Counted from the first letter of the stretch, positions 26,441 to 36,880 are shown. The stretch is 64,000 bases of DNA from Bacteroides sp. 224 (GCF_010500995.1 NZ_QVMK01000010.1:27530-91529), one strand, 5' to 3'. Numbers and translations are program-made. Notes: generated from the letters alone by a model not told the origin.

Positions 26441-27072
26441 GAGAAAACCGTAATTATATGCAAAATATATACATTGCAATTTCCAAAAGATTCTTTTTCC
26501 AAAAATTAGAAGAAAGTAAAATTGTAATTTTCACATCAAAAAGAAACAAAAACAATACATTACAAATCCATCACTCATTTACATCTACAGTTTAATTCAT
26601 AAGAATTTCAGTCCAAGTAAGCCATTCAATTGGCTTACTTTCAATTTATCACTTTACTCGAATAAGACAACTATCAACCTCTCTACTTTCTATCAAAATG
26701 TAAGATACACCTAACTAAACAGCGATTGAAATTTGCATAAAAAAAGGATGAAAACAGAATAAAAGGCACAAAAAAGATCTCAAAAAATTCTTATGTTTAA
26801 GAACATTCTCCCCTGAAAAAGCACTATATAGTTTTGCTCATCTAAGGTTTTATATCTACTTTCGTTTTTACATTATTTTATTTACGTTTTATTAATTGCA
26901 CAGTTTTAAAGATTTGTTTTTTGATTTTTATTAACTCACAATGCCTTTAATACAATGTATATATCAGATAATTAATCATAGATCAGTTGTATTTTTTAAA
27001 CTATTATAGCAATTTTAATGTTAAGAGAGTTTATGCTTTTTTTAATCTATTAATTAAATTCATAACGTTCCT
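26441..27072. other. 632-bp intergenic region before the SusC operon
   Basis: No credible gene is seen. It holds a hairpin after the amidase gene (26615-26640), a 16-bp palindrome TTCTTATGTTTAAGAA at 26788-26803, and a TAGTTTTG box at 26829-26836 that could be a distant -7 element for susC (leader about 230 nt). The rest is AT-rich without clear structure. Confidence 0.5.
26615..26640 (+). terminator. hairpin downstream of amidase gene
   Basis: AAGTAAGCCA and TGGCTTACTT form a perfect 10-bp stem with a 6-nt loop (TTCAAT). The following TCAATTTATC is only moderately T-rich. It probably ends the HU-amidase transcript. Confidence 0.65.
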
Positions 27073-30000
27073 ATGGAAAGAAAACGCAAGTGTTCATGCT
27101 CCGGAATTTGGAGTATAAAACATTTAAAGAGGATAGCACTGCTATCAGTGGGTACTTTGATTTTTGGGTGTCCTGCCACGCTTCATGCGTCGGAGCCCGT
27201 TTTTGCAGAATCGGTGCAACAAGAAAAAAGACCGGAAACCGTTGTTATCAAGGGTTTCGTGAGAGACCGGCTAACCAACACTCCGCTTCCCGGGGTGAAT
27301 ATCAGCGACTCCGAAAAAGGAGGGGGAACAATCAGTCATGCCGACGGTTCTTTCTCTCTAAACGTTGCTAAACGCGATCGCATTACGTTGCAATTTACAT
27401 TCATCGGAATGAAAACGCTTAATATAGTGTGGAACGGAAAACCCTCTATCAATGTGTTGATGGAAGAAGATTTCCAAAGTATTAGCGAAGTGGTAGTAAC
27501 CGGTATCTTTGAGCGTAAAGCAGAGAGTTTTACGGGATCGGCGGCAACTTTTAACACGGATCAGTTGAGAAACATCGGTTCGCAAAACGTTCTACAAAGT
27601 TTAAAATCATTGGATCCTTCTATTACCATTACAGAAAGTGAACTATTTGGTAGCGACCCCAACAGATTGCCAGATCTTGACATTCAAGGAAAAACCAGTA
27701 TCAACGACCCGCGAAACAATTATACCACCGACCCTAACCAACCACTATATGTGATAGATGGTTTTGAGGCTACTGCCAGAGATGTGGTAAACCTTAACAT
27801 CAACCGCATTGAGTCGTTAACTGTACTGAAAGATGCTGCATCAACAGCTATCTGGGGTTCGAAGGCCGCTAATGGAGTTATTGTTATTGAAACCATTAAG
27901 CCACAACCAGGAAAAATAAGGGTAGAATATGGCGGTTCTTTCGGTTTTGACATTCCAGACCTTAGCGATTATAATTTGATGAATGCAGCAGAAAAGATTG
28001 AATTTGAACGTCTTTCGGGAGCTTACAATAGTAATGATCCTTATTTAGATCATAACTTCAAGGAGCTTTATAACCAACGCTTGAGAAATGTACTCAGCGG
28101 AGTTGATACTTATTGGTTGAAAGAGCCGATTCGCACAGGTTTCTCGCACAAACACAATGTGTCTGTAAACGGTGGTGATGATACGTTTATCTATAACTTC
28201 GGTCTGAATTATGGTGAGACCCAAGGAGCTATGAAAAAATCGGGCAATGATTTATTGGGGCTAAATGTGGATCTTCAATATCGCACCAATAAAATGCGAT
28301 TCCAAAACAAAACTACAATTGAGTCTTACAATGAATGGAATCCTCCTGTATCATTCTCCGAATATGCCGAGGCAAACCCTTATTTTGAAAAAGTATCCGG
28401 AACCCAACCTCTATATTTGGAAGAATTCGTAGTAGATGGAGGTGGAGTTTCCAAGAATGAACCCTTTCGCAGCCCCAACCCATTGTATAATGAGGGATTA
28501 AATCACATCAATGAGAATAAGAATTTAACTTTCAAAAACAATTTCTTTGCCGAATGGCGCCCTATTGATGGTTTAAAAATACAAGGGCGCTTAATGGTAG
28601 AACTACGTCGCAACAAATCTGAGCTTTTCAAATCGCCCTACCATACCGATTTTGCCACCACAGTGGCCAACGAACGTGGAGAGCATAAAAAGACAACCAA
28701 CGACGGAAACAAATATTCCGGAGACATTACTGCAGCATATTATAAATTATTTAAAGAAAAGCACCAACTTAACTTGGTATTGACCGGAAAGCTTTCTTCC
28801 GAGAAATATATAACTGACGGATATAAAGCAGTAGGATTTGCTAGTGATGTTATCCCTTATCCTTCATTTTCTCAGCAAAATGAACCGAATAAAAAACCTG
28901 AGTACAATCAAACTGAAATTCGTGCGAACGACTACTTTATCAATGGAGGATATGTGTTTGACCAGCGCTATGCATTTGATGCCACCCTACGCTATGATGG
29001 GTCGAGCAACTTTGGAAGCAGCAATCTATACACCACCACATGGTCGACTGGTATTGCTTGGAACATTCATCATGAAAAGTTTGCCAAGGACCTCTTTGAC
29101 TTGCTAAAAATTCGCTTCTCTGTAGGAAATCCAGGTAACAATAACTCTAAATATTACACCACCACTACTTACCAGTACATGACACAAGCCAACTTATTTG
29201 GTAACGGATTGCATATCAATCAATTTGGTAGTACCGGTTTAGATTGGGAGAAAACGCTTAAATATAATCTTGGATTTGACCTGACCACTCGCAACAGTCG
29301 TTTTTCAATGGTGGTTGACCTCTATAAGAAAATTTCCGATCCATTGATCGTCAGATTAGACCTTCCGGCATCAACTGGTCGCGAAAATTTGCAAACCAAC
29401 ATGGGTAGAAATACTATTAAGGGTATTGACTTTAAAGCAAATTACAACATCATCAACCGAGGTAGCGAAAGAATTTTGTGGGGTATCGGTATTAATGGTA
29501 GTTCCAAAACCGCCAAATACAGCAAAATGGGCGACTTAAGCAAATTGAATGATTATATGCGCGATGAAGCATCTAGCTTAAGACGCTTTGCCAATGGATA
29601 TAGTCAATACGACCTTTGGGCAGTTCCATCGGCTGGTATTGACCCAGGAACAGGTAAAGAGACTTTCATCAAGAAGAATGGTGAATACACCTTTACATAC
29701 GACAAAGCCGACGAAGTGAGAATTGGTAGTTCTGAACCCGATTTAAGTGGACGCATCAGCACCAACCTTGTATACAAAGGCTGGAGTGCTTCAATTATCT
29801 TACATTATATTATTCGACAAGATAAAATGAATACCTTTCTTCAAAATCGTGTTGAAGGTCTTGACAGAGACAAAGTTCTACTAAAGAACCAAGATAAAAG
29901 AGCTTTGTATGACCGCTGGATAAAACCGGGAGATCATGCTAAATTCAAAGACATTACTGATATCAAAGGAACCACCAGTTATTTGTCAAGCCGTTTTATG

Positions 30001-30207
30001 CAAACAGAGAATTTGCTTTCAGGAGAATCTATCTCTGTGGGTTATGATTTCGCAGGTCATAATTGGTTGGAAAAAGCTCATCTCGAAAACCTATCGGTGC
30101 GTGCTATTTTTAATAACATTTTCCATTGCTCTACCATCAAGCAAGAACGTGGTATAGACTATCCGTTTGCTCGCACAGCACAATTGACTGTTAATGTAAC
30201 TTTCTAA
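27073..30207 (+). CDS. SusC/RagA-family TonB-dependent outer membrane transporter
   Basis: A 1044-residue transporter. A basic N-terminus and a hydrophobic signal (IALLSVGTLIFGCPATLHAS) come first, then a carboxypeptidase-regulatory-like domain at about 58-135 (IKGFVRDRLTNTPLPGVNIS), the plug domain (YVIDGFEATARDVVNLNINR, LKDAASTAIWGSKAANGVIV), and a beta barrel ending in aromatic residue Phe (LTVNVTF). SusC proteins form a complex with a SusD lipoprotein for uptake of glycans or peptides. No anti-sigma/STN domain is present, and no ECF sigma pair or hybrid sensor is adjacent. It starts a four-gene operon. The substrate is unknown; no glycoside hydrolase is encoded nearby. Confidence 0.95.
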   Translation: MERKRKCSCSGIWSIKHLKRIALLSVGTLIFGCPATLHASEPVFAESVQQEKRPETVVIKGFVRDRLTNTPLPGVNISDSEKGGGTISHADGSFSLNVAKRDRITLQFTFIGMKTLNIVWNGKPSINVLMEEDFQSISEVVVTGIFERKAESFTGSAATFNTDQLRNIGSQNVLQSLKSLDPSITITESELFGSDPNRLPDLDIQGKTSINDPRNNYTTDPNQPLYVIDGFEATARDVVNLNINRIESLTVLKDAASTAIWGSKAANGVIVIETIKPQPGKIRVEYGGSFGFDIPDLSDYNLMNAAEKIEFERLSGAYNSNDPYLDHNFKELYNQRLRNVLSGVDTYWLKEPIRTGFSHKHNVSVNGGDDTFIYNFGLNYGETQGAMKKSGNDLLGLNVDLQYRTNKMRFQNKTTIESYNEWNPPVSFSEYAEANPYFEKVSGTQPLYLEEFVVDGGGVSKNEPFRSPNPLYNEGLNHINENKNLTFKNNFFAEWRPIDGLKIQGRLMVELRRNKSELFKSPYHTDFATTVANERGEHKKTTNDGNKYSGDITAAYYKLFKEKHQLNLVLTGKLSSEKYITDGYKAVGFASDVIPYPSFSQQNEPNKKPEYNQTEIRANDYFINGGYVFDQRYAFDATLRYDGSSNFGSSNLYTTTWSTGIAWNIHHEKFAKDLFDLLKIRFSVGNPGNNNSKYYTTTTYQYMTQANLFGNGLHINQFGSTGLDWEKTLKYNLGFDLTTRNSRFSMVVDLYKKISDPLIVRLDLPASTGRENLQTNMGRNTIKGIDFKANYNIINRGSERILWGIGINGSSKTAKYSKMGDLSKLNDYMRDEASSLRRFANGYSQYDLWAVPSAGIDPGTGKETFIKKNGEYTFTYDKADEVRIGSSEPDLSGRISTNLVYKGWSASIILHYIIRQDKMNTFLQNRVEGLDRDKVLLKNQDKRALYDRWIKPGDHAKFKDITDIKGTTSYLSSRFMQTENLLSGESISVGYDFAGHNWLEKAHLENLSVRAIFNNIFHCSTIKQERGIDYPFARTAQLTVNVTF

Positions 30208-30225
30208 TTTGAAAAAACAAAAGAC

Positions 30226-31713
30226 ATGAAAAAAATAATATTATCGCTATTGATCTCATTGGCTTTCGCTTCATGCCAGGACTGGTTAGAGATTACCCCA
30301 TACGACCGGTTAGAGAAAGAAAAAATATTCCCCAACGAAGTAACCACCAATGAGGCACTTAACGGACTGTACGTAAGTTTGGCAAGCAACAATCTCTATG
30401 GTTTAAACATGAGTTGTGGTATGCTCGAGGTGATGGCTCAACATTACGTTGTACCCACAGAAGTAGCTTATGAGTATTATTATCTAAATAGATTTGATTA
30501 TACGGCCGATAACTCTAAAACTTTATTTGCTAATTCATTTAAAGATGCGTATAAGTTGATTGCTGGTTGCAACGACTTTCTAAGCACTATAAAGCAAGGT
30601 CAAGACCAATATGAAACCGAAAAATTCAATATTTATTACGGAGAAGCACTAGCTATTCGTACTTTAGTACATTTTGATATGTTACGCTTATTCGGTCCTA
30701 TGGATGCGGAAAAAGAAAGAAGTTCTGTGCCTTACTATACCGAATCGACCGACAACCCTAAACCTATTCTAACCGGAGCGGCTATGGTCGACTCTTTGCT
30801 GGTAGATATTGATCAAGCTATAAATTTTCTAAAAAATGACCCAATCATTCAGGATGGAAAAAAATCAAATTCGGCAAATGATAAAGTTGCTTTTTTTAAA
30901 ACTTATCGCAACTACCGTATGAACTATTATGCGGCATATTTATTAAAAGCCCGTTTGTGTCTTTACAAAGGAGATGAAAGCAGTAAGGCAACCGCCTATA
31001 ATATAGCATCTACTATGCTAAATAATATGGTTCCCGGAAACACTTCGAAGGAAACGAAGTTTACCGAAGAGTTTCCTTTGGTTAAACAAAAAGGAACAGA
31101 AATAATAACAGATTATGTTTTTTTCGACGAACTAATATTTGCTATTCATAACACCAACCGTAATGATGTTTACAAGAAATATTTCAGTGCCGATTTGGAT
31201 GCTTTAAAGATATTGGGTGGTGGACAAAAAGCTTATGACTACTTATATGGCGCAGCTTCGCCGGGTGGACTCGATCCGGGTCTTCGTTCTAGAATGTGGT
31301 CATTTGACGGAGTTAAGAACCATTACTTATTCAACCGTCTTGCAGTTCAGACAGCTACAACATCTAACCCTTACATTTCAGAAAGACAAAGCATGATGCG
31401 TGTGGGCGAGTTATATCTGATTGCTGCGGAAACAGCTCCTACCACTGAAGAAAAAAGAGAATGGATTGATAAGCTACGTAGTGGTAAAGGTTATGATCCG
31501 GGAAATGCCGCCGATTTGGCTGATGTTGAGCTAAATGCACTTATCGACCTTGAGTTTGAGAAAGAAACTTTTGGTGAAGGCCAATACTTCTTCTATGCAA
31601 AACGTAAGGATTTGAAGCTTCATGACAGCAACAACACATCGGTTAATATGGATCGTGGCAAGTTTGTACCACCACTTCCAGAAGTAGAAACCGACTATAG
31701 AGATAGAGAATAA
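30226..31713 (+). CDS. SusD/RagB-family outer membrane lipoprotein
   Basis: A 495-residue substrate-binding lipoprotein. The signal peptide MKKIILSLLISLAFASCQDW has the lipobox cysteine at position 17. NEVTTNEALNGLYVSLASNN, YYGEALAIRTLVHFDMLRLF (SusD TPR signature) and MRVGELYLIAAETAPTTEEK are typical of the family. It forms the lid over the preceding SusC barrel. The gap from susC is 18 bp. The C-terminus (PPLPEVETDYRDRE) is where SusD proteins usually end, so the protein is complete. Confidence 0.95.
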   Translation: MKKIILSLLISLAFASCQDWLEITPYDRLEKEKIFPNEVTTNEALNGLYVSLASNNLYGLNMSCGMLEVMAQHYVVPTEVAYEYYYLNRFDYTADNSKTLFANSFKDAYKLIAGCNDFLSTIKQGQDQYETEKFNIYYGEALAIRTLVHFDMLRLFGPMDAEKERSSVPYYTESTDNPKPILTGAAMVDSLLVDIDQAINFLKNDPIIQDGKKSNSANDKVAFFKTYRNYRMNYYAAYLLKARLCLYKGDESSKATAYNIASTMLNNMVPGNTSKETKFTEEFPLVKQKGTEIITDYVFFDELIFAIHNTNRNDVYKKYFSADLDALKILGGGQKAYDYLYGAASPGGLDPGLRSRMWSFDGVKNHYLFNRLAVQTATTSNPYISERQSMMRVGELYLIAAETAPTTEEKREWIDKLRSGKGYDPGNAADLADVELNALIDLEFEKETFGEGQYFFYAKRKDLKLHDSNNTSVNMDRGKFVPPLPEVETDYRDRE

Positions 31714-31741
31714 TAATTATTCATCAATAAGCGAAAATAAC

Positions 31742-32590
31742 ATGAAAAAAATAATACCCTTTTTTATACTCGCAGCCTCGTTTGCTTTTATAGCTTGTTC
31801 TGAAGACGAGATTAAAACATACGATGGAAGAAACTTCATCTATTTCAGTGACGATAAAGTCAACACCGTTGTAGTTTGGGATACACTGCAAACTTACAAC
31901 TTCTTTTTCAACCCGGGAGTAGAAGAAACTACATTATACATTAAAGTAAAAGCCGGGGGAATGATTCCCAACGAAGATCGTACTTTTATTGTAGATGTAA
32001 AATCGGAAAATGCAACATTGGGGGTTGACTACTCCGTTGAACGTGAGCAAATTATGCCAGCCGGAAAAAGTACAGCCGAAATTGCAGTAAAGCTTTTCAA
32101 AACAGCCGAGTTAGAAGGTAATACATACACCTTAGATTTCACTCTTGAGCCTAATGAAAACTTCACCAACGACCTTCCAGTGGTGTATCATAAACAAGAT
32201 ACAATATCTCGCCAACATTTCCGCGTTAAGTTTCTTGCCGAATTAGATACTCCACCACTTTGGAGTATGAGAGAATTCATAATAGGATATTGGTCTATAG
32301 AAAAATTCAACGAGCTAAACCGCATTTGTGGGATAACCATCGAAAATTGGCTAAGTGATAAAACTGACCCTAAATCTGTGTCTGTAAATTTTAATAATTA
32401 TTGCATTGTTTTTGCCAATTACTTAAATAGCCGCATAGCAACAGGAAAAGATACTGCGATTAAAGATCTGCACAAAGATTCGGACCGAGGATATATGACT
32501 ATTATAGGTGGGCAAATGGGAATTCCAGCAGTAACTATCCCTACGATTTTCCCAGATGCCGATGGATGGAAAGGTAATCAAAATAATTAA
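31742..32590 (+). CDS. DUF4843 domain-containing lipoprotein
   Basis: A 282-residue lipoprotein with signal peptide MKKIIPFFILAASFAFIACS (cysteine 19). The N-terminal part (YDGRNFIYFSDDK) and the Calx-beta-like repeat region (VKSENATLGVDYSVEREQIM, IAVKLFKTAELEGNTYTLDF) fit DUF4843, a family encoded third in many SusCD operons. It is probably surface-exposed and helps substrate binding, but this is not shown. Spacing from susD is 28 bp. The C-terminal part (NSRIATGKDTAIKDLHKDSD) matches this family's usual end. Confidence 0.85.
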   Translation: MKKIIPFFILAASFAFIACSEDEIKTYDGRNFIYFSDDKVNTVVVWDTLQTYNFFFNPGVEETTLYIKVKAGGMIPNEDRTFIVDVKSENATLGVDYSVEREQIMPAGKSTAEIAVKLFKTAELEGNTYTLDFTLEPNENFTNDLPVVYHKQDTISRQHFRVKFLAELDTPPLWSMREFIIGYWSIEKFNELNRICGITIENWLSDKTDPKSVSVNFNNYCIVFANYLNSRIATGKDTAIKDLHKDSDRGYMTIIGGQMGIPAVTIPTIFPDADGWKGNQNN

Positions 32591-32616
32591 ACCGTTTTTT
32601 AAATAAAACAAACAGT

Positions 32617-34182
32617 ATGAAATTAGTAAAACAACTATTATTAGCTATATTCTTCGCAGCAGGGGCATTTTTTTCCTGCACAGAAGACAAAGGAAACTAT
32701 GACTATGATTGGATTCCCAACATAGGCATCACGTTCGAAAAGGATTCCATTGCCGTAAAACGCTTAAAAGAACTGCAAGTGGAACCCATATTCGTTGATA
32801 AGAATACTGATACTCCTATTGAAATTAACCACGACGACTATGAATACGTTTGGGAGTACATGCCGGAAAGTGCTCACTATTTCAGTGACATGATTCATGT
32901 AAGCAATAAATACAATATTGACGAGTCTATTTTATTGCCTGTTAGTAGCGGATATGGCACGATGCGAGTAAGAGCTACCAATAAAAAAGATAATCGGATA
33001 TTTATTGCAGATTTTAAGCTACAAGTCACAGATACCTATAAACGGACTTATCTACTCCTGACAGAAGACCCTTCCGGAACTGTTGATTTGGAATTTTATG
33101 GTTGGGATGAAAATGATGATGTGCTTTACAATAACATACCCGGATATTTAAGTTCTACAGGTTTTCCATTCACAGCAGGGGGTGCAAAAGCTATCGAATA
33201 CCACGCTAAAGAGAAAAAAATATATATTGCCAGTGGGTCCGGAATGGGATGGTTAACTTCTCCTGGATTTGATTTTTCCGAAAAAAGCACACTTGAATAT
33301 ATTCTTTTCCCAAAAACAACGGATACATTTGAGCAAATCGTTCGTTTAGGAGGAACTGGTGTCAGCATCAGTAGCACCAATTTCTACTGTTTCACTCCAA
33401 CCGGAGAATTAAATGTGTTAAATGGAGCTACTTTTATTCCGACCAAAAATTATCTGACAGAAACGATGGAGCAGATAAAACTGGCTCCAATGCTTGGCGC
33501 ATATTACAATCAAAGATGTGCTCTTTTGTGGGATGATACGAACAATAAACTTTTGTGGGCCAATTTTGAATTCACTGGTATGGGGGCTAACTCAAACAAG
33601 CTGCTCAATTCTTTATCACCCAATGTTTCGGAAAAATTTGAGAGTGTTCTGTACATGGGAGGTTCTGCCGATGCATCGCGTGCGTTAACTGCAATTGTAA
33701 AAGATGTCAAAAACACGTATTGGAGACTTGACTATGAAGCTAAGAGAAATTCGTTTTTCGAGCCATACTACCCCAATCCGGTTAGAACACCTAAAGTATT
33801 GGTTGGTACTAAAGATTTAGGAGAAGTAGATCATTGGTATATTTCTTCCCAAAAAGGTTATTTGTATGCAGCAGTAGGAAAGACACTACACACATACGTA
33901 GAAAGCCAAACCACTACTGTTGCTGATCCGGGCTGGACTCAACCAACCATCAAAGATGCCGACAACAACCCTGTAACTATTGAAGATCCTATTTCATTTA
34001 TCTGGGCCGAAAACAACGGATCGGGTGTATTGCAAACCTGTTTCTATGTGGTAACCTACAGTGCTGAAAAAGGTGGTACGGTTTATATGCTGAATCCGGG
34101 CGAAGTAGGTTCTGAATTGAAGTTGATAGATAAATTCTCCGGATTGGGTAATGTTAAAAAGATGTGTTACTGGTGGGGATAA
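32617..34182 (+). CDS. PKD-like family lipoprotein
   Basis: A 521-residue lipoprotein with signal peptide MKLVKQLLLAIFFAAGAFFS and lipobox cysteine 21. KGNYDYDWIPNIGITFEKDS, the FKLQVTDTYKRTYLLLTED strand and later LGAYYNQRCALLWDDTNNKL are of the PKD-like family linked to SusCD operons. An N-terminal Ig/PKD-like module is followed by a probable beta-propeller. It is the last intact gene of the operon; a decayed gene for a further secreted protein overlaps downstream. Role: likely surface glycan or peptide binding; not demonstrated. Confidence 0.82.
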   Translation: MKLVKQLLLAIFFAAGAFFSCTEDKGNYDYDWIPNIGITFEKDSIAVKRLKELQVEPIFVDKNTDTPIEINHDDYEYVWEYMPESAHYFSDMIHVSNKYNIDESILLPVSSGYGTMRVRATNKKDNRIFIADFKLQVTDTYKRTYLLLTEDPSGTVDLEFYGWDENDDVLYNNIPGYLSSTGFPFTAGGAKAIEYHAKEKKIYIASGSGMGWLTSPGFDFSEKSTLEYILFPKTTDTFEQIVRLGGTGVSISSTNFYCFTPTGELNVLNGATFIPTKNYLTETMEQIKLAPMLGAYYNQRCALLWDDTNNKLLWANFEFTGMGANSNKLLNSLSPNVSEKFESVLYMGGSADASRALTAIVKDVKNTYWRLDYEAKRNSFFEPYYPNPVRTPKVLVGTKDLGEVDHWYISSQKGYLYAAVGKTLHTYVESQTTTVADPGWTQPTIKDADNNPVTIEDPISFIWAENNGSGVLQTCFYVVTYSAEKGGTVYMLNPGEVGSELKLIDKFSGLGNVKKMCYWWG

Positions 34183-34196
34183 TCATAAACTCAAAA

Positions 34197-34376
34197 ATAA
34201 AGAAACACCTTTTAACATTTGCAATACTGATAGGCGCTTTGCCTATGAGTATTGCAGCTCAAACGCTTTCTGTTATTGAAGGAATTTGGGATAGAGGCGA
34301 ACTGAAAGATATAAAATTGTTCGCTATCAGAAATGGTGAACAAGAAGGATCGGTGCCGTACTGGATAACGCATTAA
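34197..34376 (+). pseudogene. remnant of a secreted-protein gene at the end of the SusC operon
   Basis: The frame encodes KKHLLTFAILIGALPMSIAA followed by QTLSVIEGIWDRGELKDIKL, an intact signal peptide plus the start of a mature protein, and stops after about 60 residues. The expected initiator position is ATA (34197-34199) instead of ATG; the only upstream starts are GTG codons inside the preceding gene. SusC operons of this layout often end with a TlpA/DUF4369 thioredoxin-like gene, and the visible sequence would fit its N-terminus. I read it as a start-lost, 3'-truncated remnant. A strong terminator follows 55 bp later. Confidence 0.6.
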
Positions 34377-34430
34377 AAAAATAGGTTAGCGAACCGAGCT
34401 TTAGATTAAAAACACTGTATTTTTTTAACA

Positions 34431-34472
34431 AATTAGCCTCAACGTTTTTACGATTGAGGCTAATTTTATTTT
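34431..34472 (+). terminator. terminator of the SusC operon
   Basis: AATTAGCCTCAA and TTGAGGCTAATT form a perfect 12-bp stem with an 11-nt loop, followed by TTATTTT. It separates the operon from the convergent guaA gene. Confidence 0.9.
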
Positions 34473-34493
34473 GTATGAAAGAGGAATATCTCC

Positions 34494-36017
34494 TTATTCC
34501 CACTCGATCGTTGCCGGTGGCTTCGAGCTTATATCATAAGTTACGCGGTTTACGCCTTTCACCTTATTAATAATATCGTTGGAAATTTTACCCAGGAATT
34601 CATAAGGCAGATGCGCCCAGTCGGCAGTCATGGCATCTGTAGAGGTTACAGAGCGTAAGGCTACGGCATTCTCGTACGTACGTTCATCGCCCATAACGCC
34701 TACCGATTGTACGGGAAGGAGAATCACACCGGCTTGCCATACTTTATCGTATAGTCCCCAATCGCGCAGACCTTGAATAAAGATATCGTCGGCATCTTGC
34801 AGGATACGAACTTTCTCGGGGGTAATATCGCCCAAGATGCGTACTCCCAATCCCGGACCGGGGAATGGATGGCGAGTAATCAGGTGCTCGGGCATACCCA
34901 ATTCGCGACCTACACGGCGCACTTCATCTTTAAACAACAGACGTAAAGGTTCGCATAGTTTCAGGTTCATCTTTTCGGGCAGTCCGCCTACGTTGTGGTG
35001 GCTTTTGATAACTGTACCGGTGATAGAGAGCGATTCGATAATATCAGGGTAGATGGTTCCTTGTGCCAACCATTTTACGTCTTTCAGTTTATGCGCTTCT
35101 TCATCGAATACGTCAATGAATCCTTTGCCTATTATTTTGCGTTTCTTCTCGGGATCGGTTACACCGGCCAGTTCTTTGTAGAATTTATCGCTGGCATCTA
35201 CACCAATCACGTTCAGGCCCAAACATTCATAGTCTTTCAGTACATTGCGGAATTCATTTTTGCGCAATAAGCCATGATCTACAAATACACAGGTCAGGTT
35301 CTTGCCAATGGCTTTATTTAACAGTACGCCCACTACGGATGAGTCTACCCCACCGCTTAATGCAAGTACTACTTTGTCATTGCCCAATTGTTGTTTCAAT
35401 TCGGCTACTGTGCTTTCAACAAATGAGGCCGGAGACCAGTTTTGCTTGCAGTGACAGATGTTGACTATAAAATTCTCTAACAGCTGTGTGCCGTCTTCGC
35501 TATGAAATACTTCCGGGTGAAATTGTACGCCCCATACTTGTTCGTTTTCTACCTGATAAGCGGCAACGGCTACTTTATCGGTAGAAGCAATGGTTTTGAA
35601 ATTGGCAGGAATCGAGGTTATTGTATCGCCATGACTCATCCACACCTGCGAATTATCTTTCACTCCTTTGAGCAATGCATTCTCTTTGCAGAAAGAAGCC
35701 AGATGGGCACGACCATATTCGCGTGTTTCGGCAGGTTCCACTGTTCCGCCATTTGTATAGGCTATATACTGTGCACCATAGCAAATACCTAAAATAGGGT
35801 ATTTACCACGTATCTCGCTCAAGTCTACTTTAAAAGCTTTCTCGTCGTAAACAGAGAATGGGCTTCCGGAAAGAATTACTCCCTTGACTGTTTCATCGCC
35901 ATAAGGAAACTTGTTATAAGGTACAATCTCGCAATAGGTATTGAGTTCACGCACTCTACGCCCAATCAACTGTGTGGTTTGTGAACCAAAATCAAGGATT
36001 ATAATTTTTTCTTGCAT
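34494..36017 (-). CDS. guaA: GMP synthase (glutamine-hydrolysing)
   Basis: A 507-residue two-domain enzyme that aminates XMP to GMP. The start is ATG 36017 ([20 protein letters not shown]); an extension to 36062 is not family-like. The class I amidotransferase triad is Cys79 (GICYGAQ), His167 and Glu169 (QFHPEV). The ATP pyrophosphatase P-loop SGGVDSS is at 211-217, and the C-terminal dimerisation domain ends PPATIEWE as in all GuaA. A minus-strand TATTTTTG box at 36052-36059 gives a plausible promoter with a leader of under 40 nt. Confidence 0.98.
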   Translation of the reverse strand: MQEKIIILDFGSQTTQLIGRRVRELNTYCEIVPYNKFPYGDETVKGVILSGSPFSVYDEKAFKVDLSEIRGKYPILGICYGAQYIAYTNGGTVEPAETREYGRAHLASFCKENALLKGVKDNSQVWMSHGDTITSIPANFKTIASTDKVAVAAYQVENEQVWGVQFHPEVFHSEDGTQLLENFIVNICHCKQNWSPASFVESTVAELKQQLGNDKVVLALSGGVDSSVVGVLLNKAIGKNLTCVFVDHGLLRKNEFRNVLKDYECLGLNVIGVDASDKFYKELAGVTDPEKKRKIIGKGFIDVFDEEAHKLKDVKWLAQGTIYPDIIESLSITGTVIKSHHNVGGLPEKMNLKLCEPLRLLFKDEVRRVGRELGMPEHLITRHPFPGPGLGVRILGDITPEKVRILQDADDIFIQGLRDWGLYDKVWQAGVILLPVQSVGVMGDERTYENAVALRSVTSTDAMTADWAHLPYEFLGKISNDIINKVKGVNRVTYDISSKPPATIEWE

Positions 36018-36115
36018 AAGATAAAATAAAGGATGTAATTGAATTTGGGTACAAAAATACAATATTAATTAAGAATTTTGAATTATGGATTAATAATTAT
36101 CGCTTTTGAAAGTTC

Positions 36116-36408
36116 GGGAAAGGAGGGTTTGAGGGAATTCACCACAGATTAACACAGATTTCCACAGATTAATCGTGGAACTGAAACAAAATTCTAAAGC
36201 GCATACTTTATATTAAGTCGCGCATTCACAACGCCTGCGGCGTTGAACTTTGAATAACCCCCAGTGAAGCGAAGCGACTGGGGGGTGCTAATAAAGTATT
36301 CCGAGTATGAATAATCCAGACTAAAAAATGTATTCTTTGATTTTGTCGTGAAATAATTTAATCTGTGAAAATCTGTGTTAATCTGCGGTGAAAAAATCCT
36401 CCTTTCCC
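36116..36408. repeat. inverted-repeat-bounded intergenic element (guaA-mscL)
   Basis: Outer arms of about 55 bp (36116-36172 and 36355-36408) are imperfect inverted repeats, each composed of a purine/pyrimidine end (GGGAAAGGAGG; CCTCCTTTCCC) and a CACAGATTAACACAG-type stretch. The 180 bp between them contains the perfect palindrome CAACGCC TGC GGCGTTG (36229-36245) and copy 2 of the 36-bp repeat (36249-36284). No gene fits inside. The layout resembles a small non-autonomous element or composite extragenic palindrome. Confidence 0.7.
36249..36284. repeat. 36-bp palindromic repeat, copy 2
   Basis: Exact reverse complement of 24454-24489: TTTGAATAA, then a stem CCCCCAGT/ACTGGGGG enclosing GAAGCGAAGCG. 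It sits inside the inverted-repeat-bounded element between guaA and mscL. Confidence 0.85.
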
Positions 36409-36417
36409 TAACCATTA

Positions 36418-36858
36418 TTATTTCTCTTTCAGCAAATCTCTGATTTCCGTTAGCAATACCTCTTCTTTTGTTGGTGCAGGAGGCGCAGGAGGAGCAACGG
36501 CCTTTTCTTCTTCCTTCTTTCTTGAGAGATTATTCATTAACTTGATAAACATAAAAATAGCAAAGGCTATAATAATGAAATCGAAGGTAATCTGTAGGAA
36601 GTTTCCATAGTTCAATGTAACGGCAGCGGCAAGCTCTGTTCCGTCGGCACCCAGCTCGGCAGGCTTCATTACCCACTTCAATTCTGTGAAGTTTACACCA
36701 CCTACCAACAGTCCGATTGGAGGCATAATAATATCCGACACTACCGACGAAACTATTTTTCCAAATGCACCGCCAATAACTACACCCACTGCCATGTCAA
36801 TAACATTACCCTTCATTGCGAAGGTCTTAAACTCTTGTAACAAACTGCTTTTTCCCAT
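36418..36858 (-). CDS. mscL: large-conductance mechanosensitive channel
   Basis: A 146-residue inner membrane channel that opens under hypo-osmotic stress. ATG 36858 is chosen ([20 protein letters not shown]); the frame upstream to 36903 lacks family character. TM1 carries the glycine-rich [18 protein letters not shown], a periplasmic loop with [17 protein letters not shown] follows, then TM2 ([20 protein letters not shown]). The cytoplasmic tail has [20 protein letters not shown], a proline-rich linker, before the C-terminal helix. Typical length. Its upstream region overlaps the gapA promoter. Confidence 0.96.
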   Translation of the reverse strand: MGKSSLLQEFKTFAMKGNVIDMAVGVVIGGAFGKIVSSVVSDIIMPPIGLLVGGVNFTELKWVMKPAELGADGTELAAAVTLNYGNFLQITFDFIIIAFAIFMFIKLMNNLSRKKEEEKAVAPPAPPAPTKEEVLLTEIRDLLKEK

Positions 36859-36880
36859 GTTTTTTATATAATTTATATGA

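Noticed and set aside
32423..32611. Additional genes antisense to the SusC operon
   Set aside because: Short frames lacking promoter boxes and homology; all overlap conserved lipoprotein domains on the plus strand.
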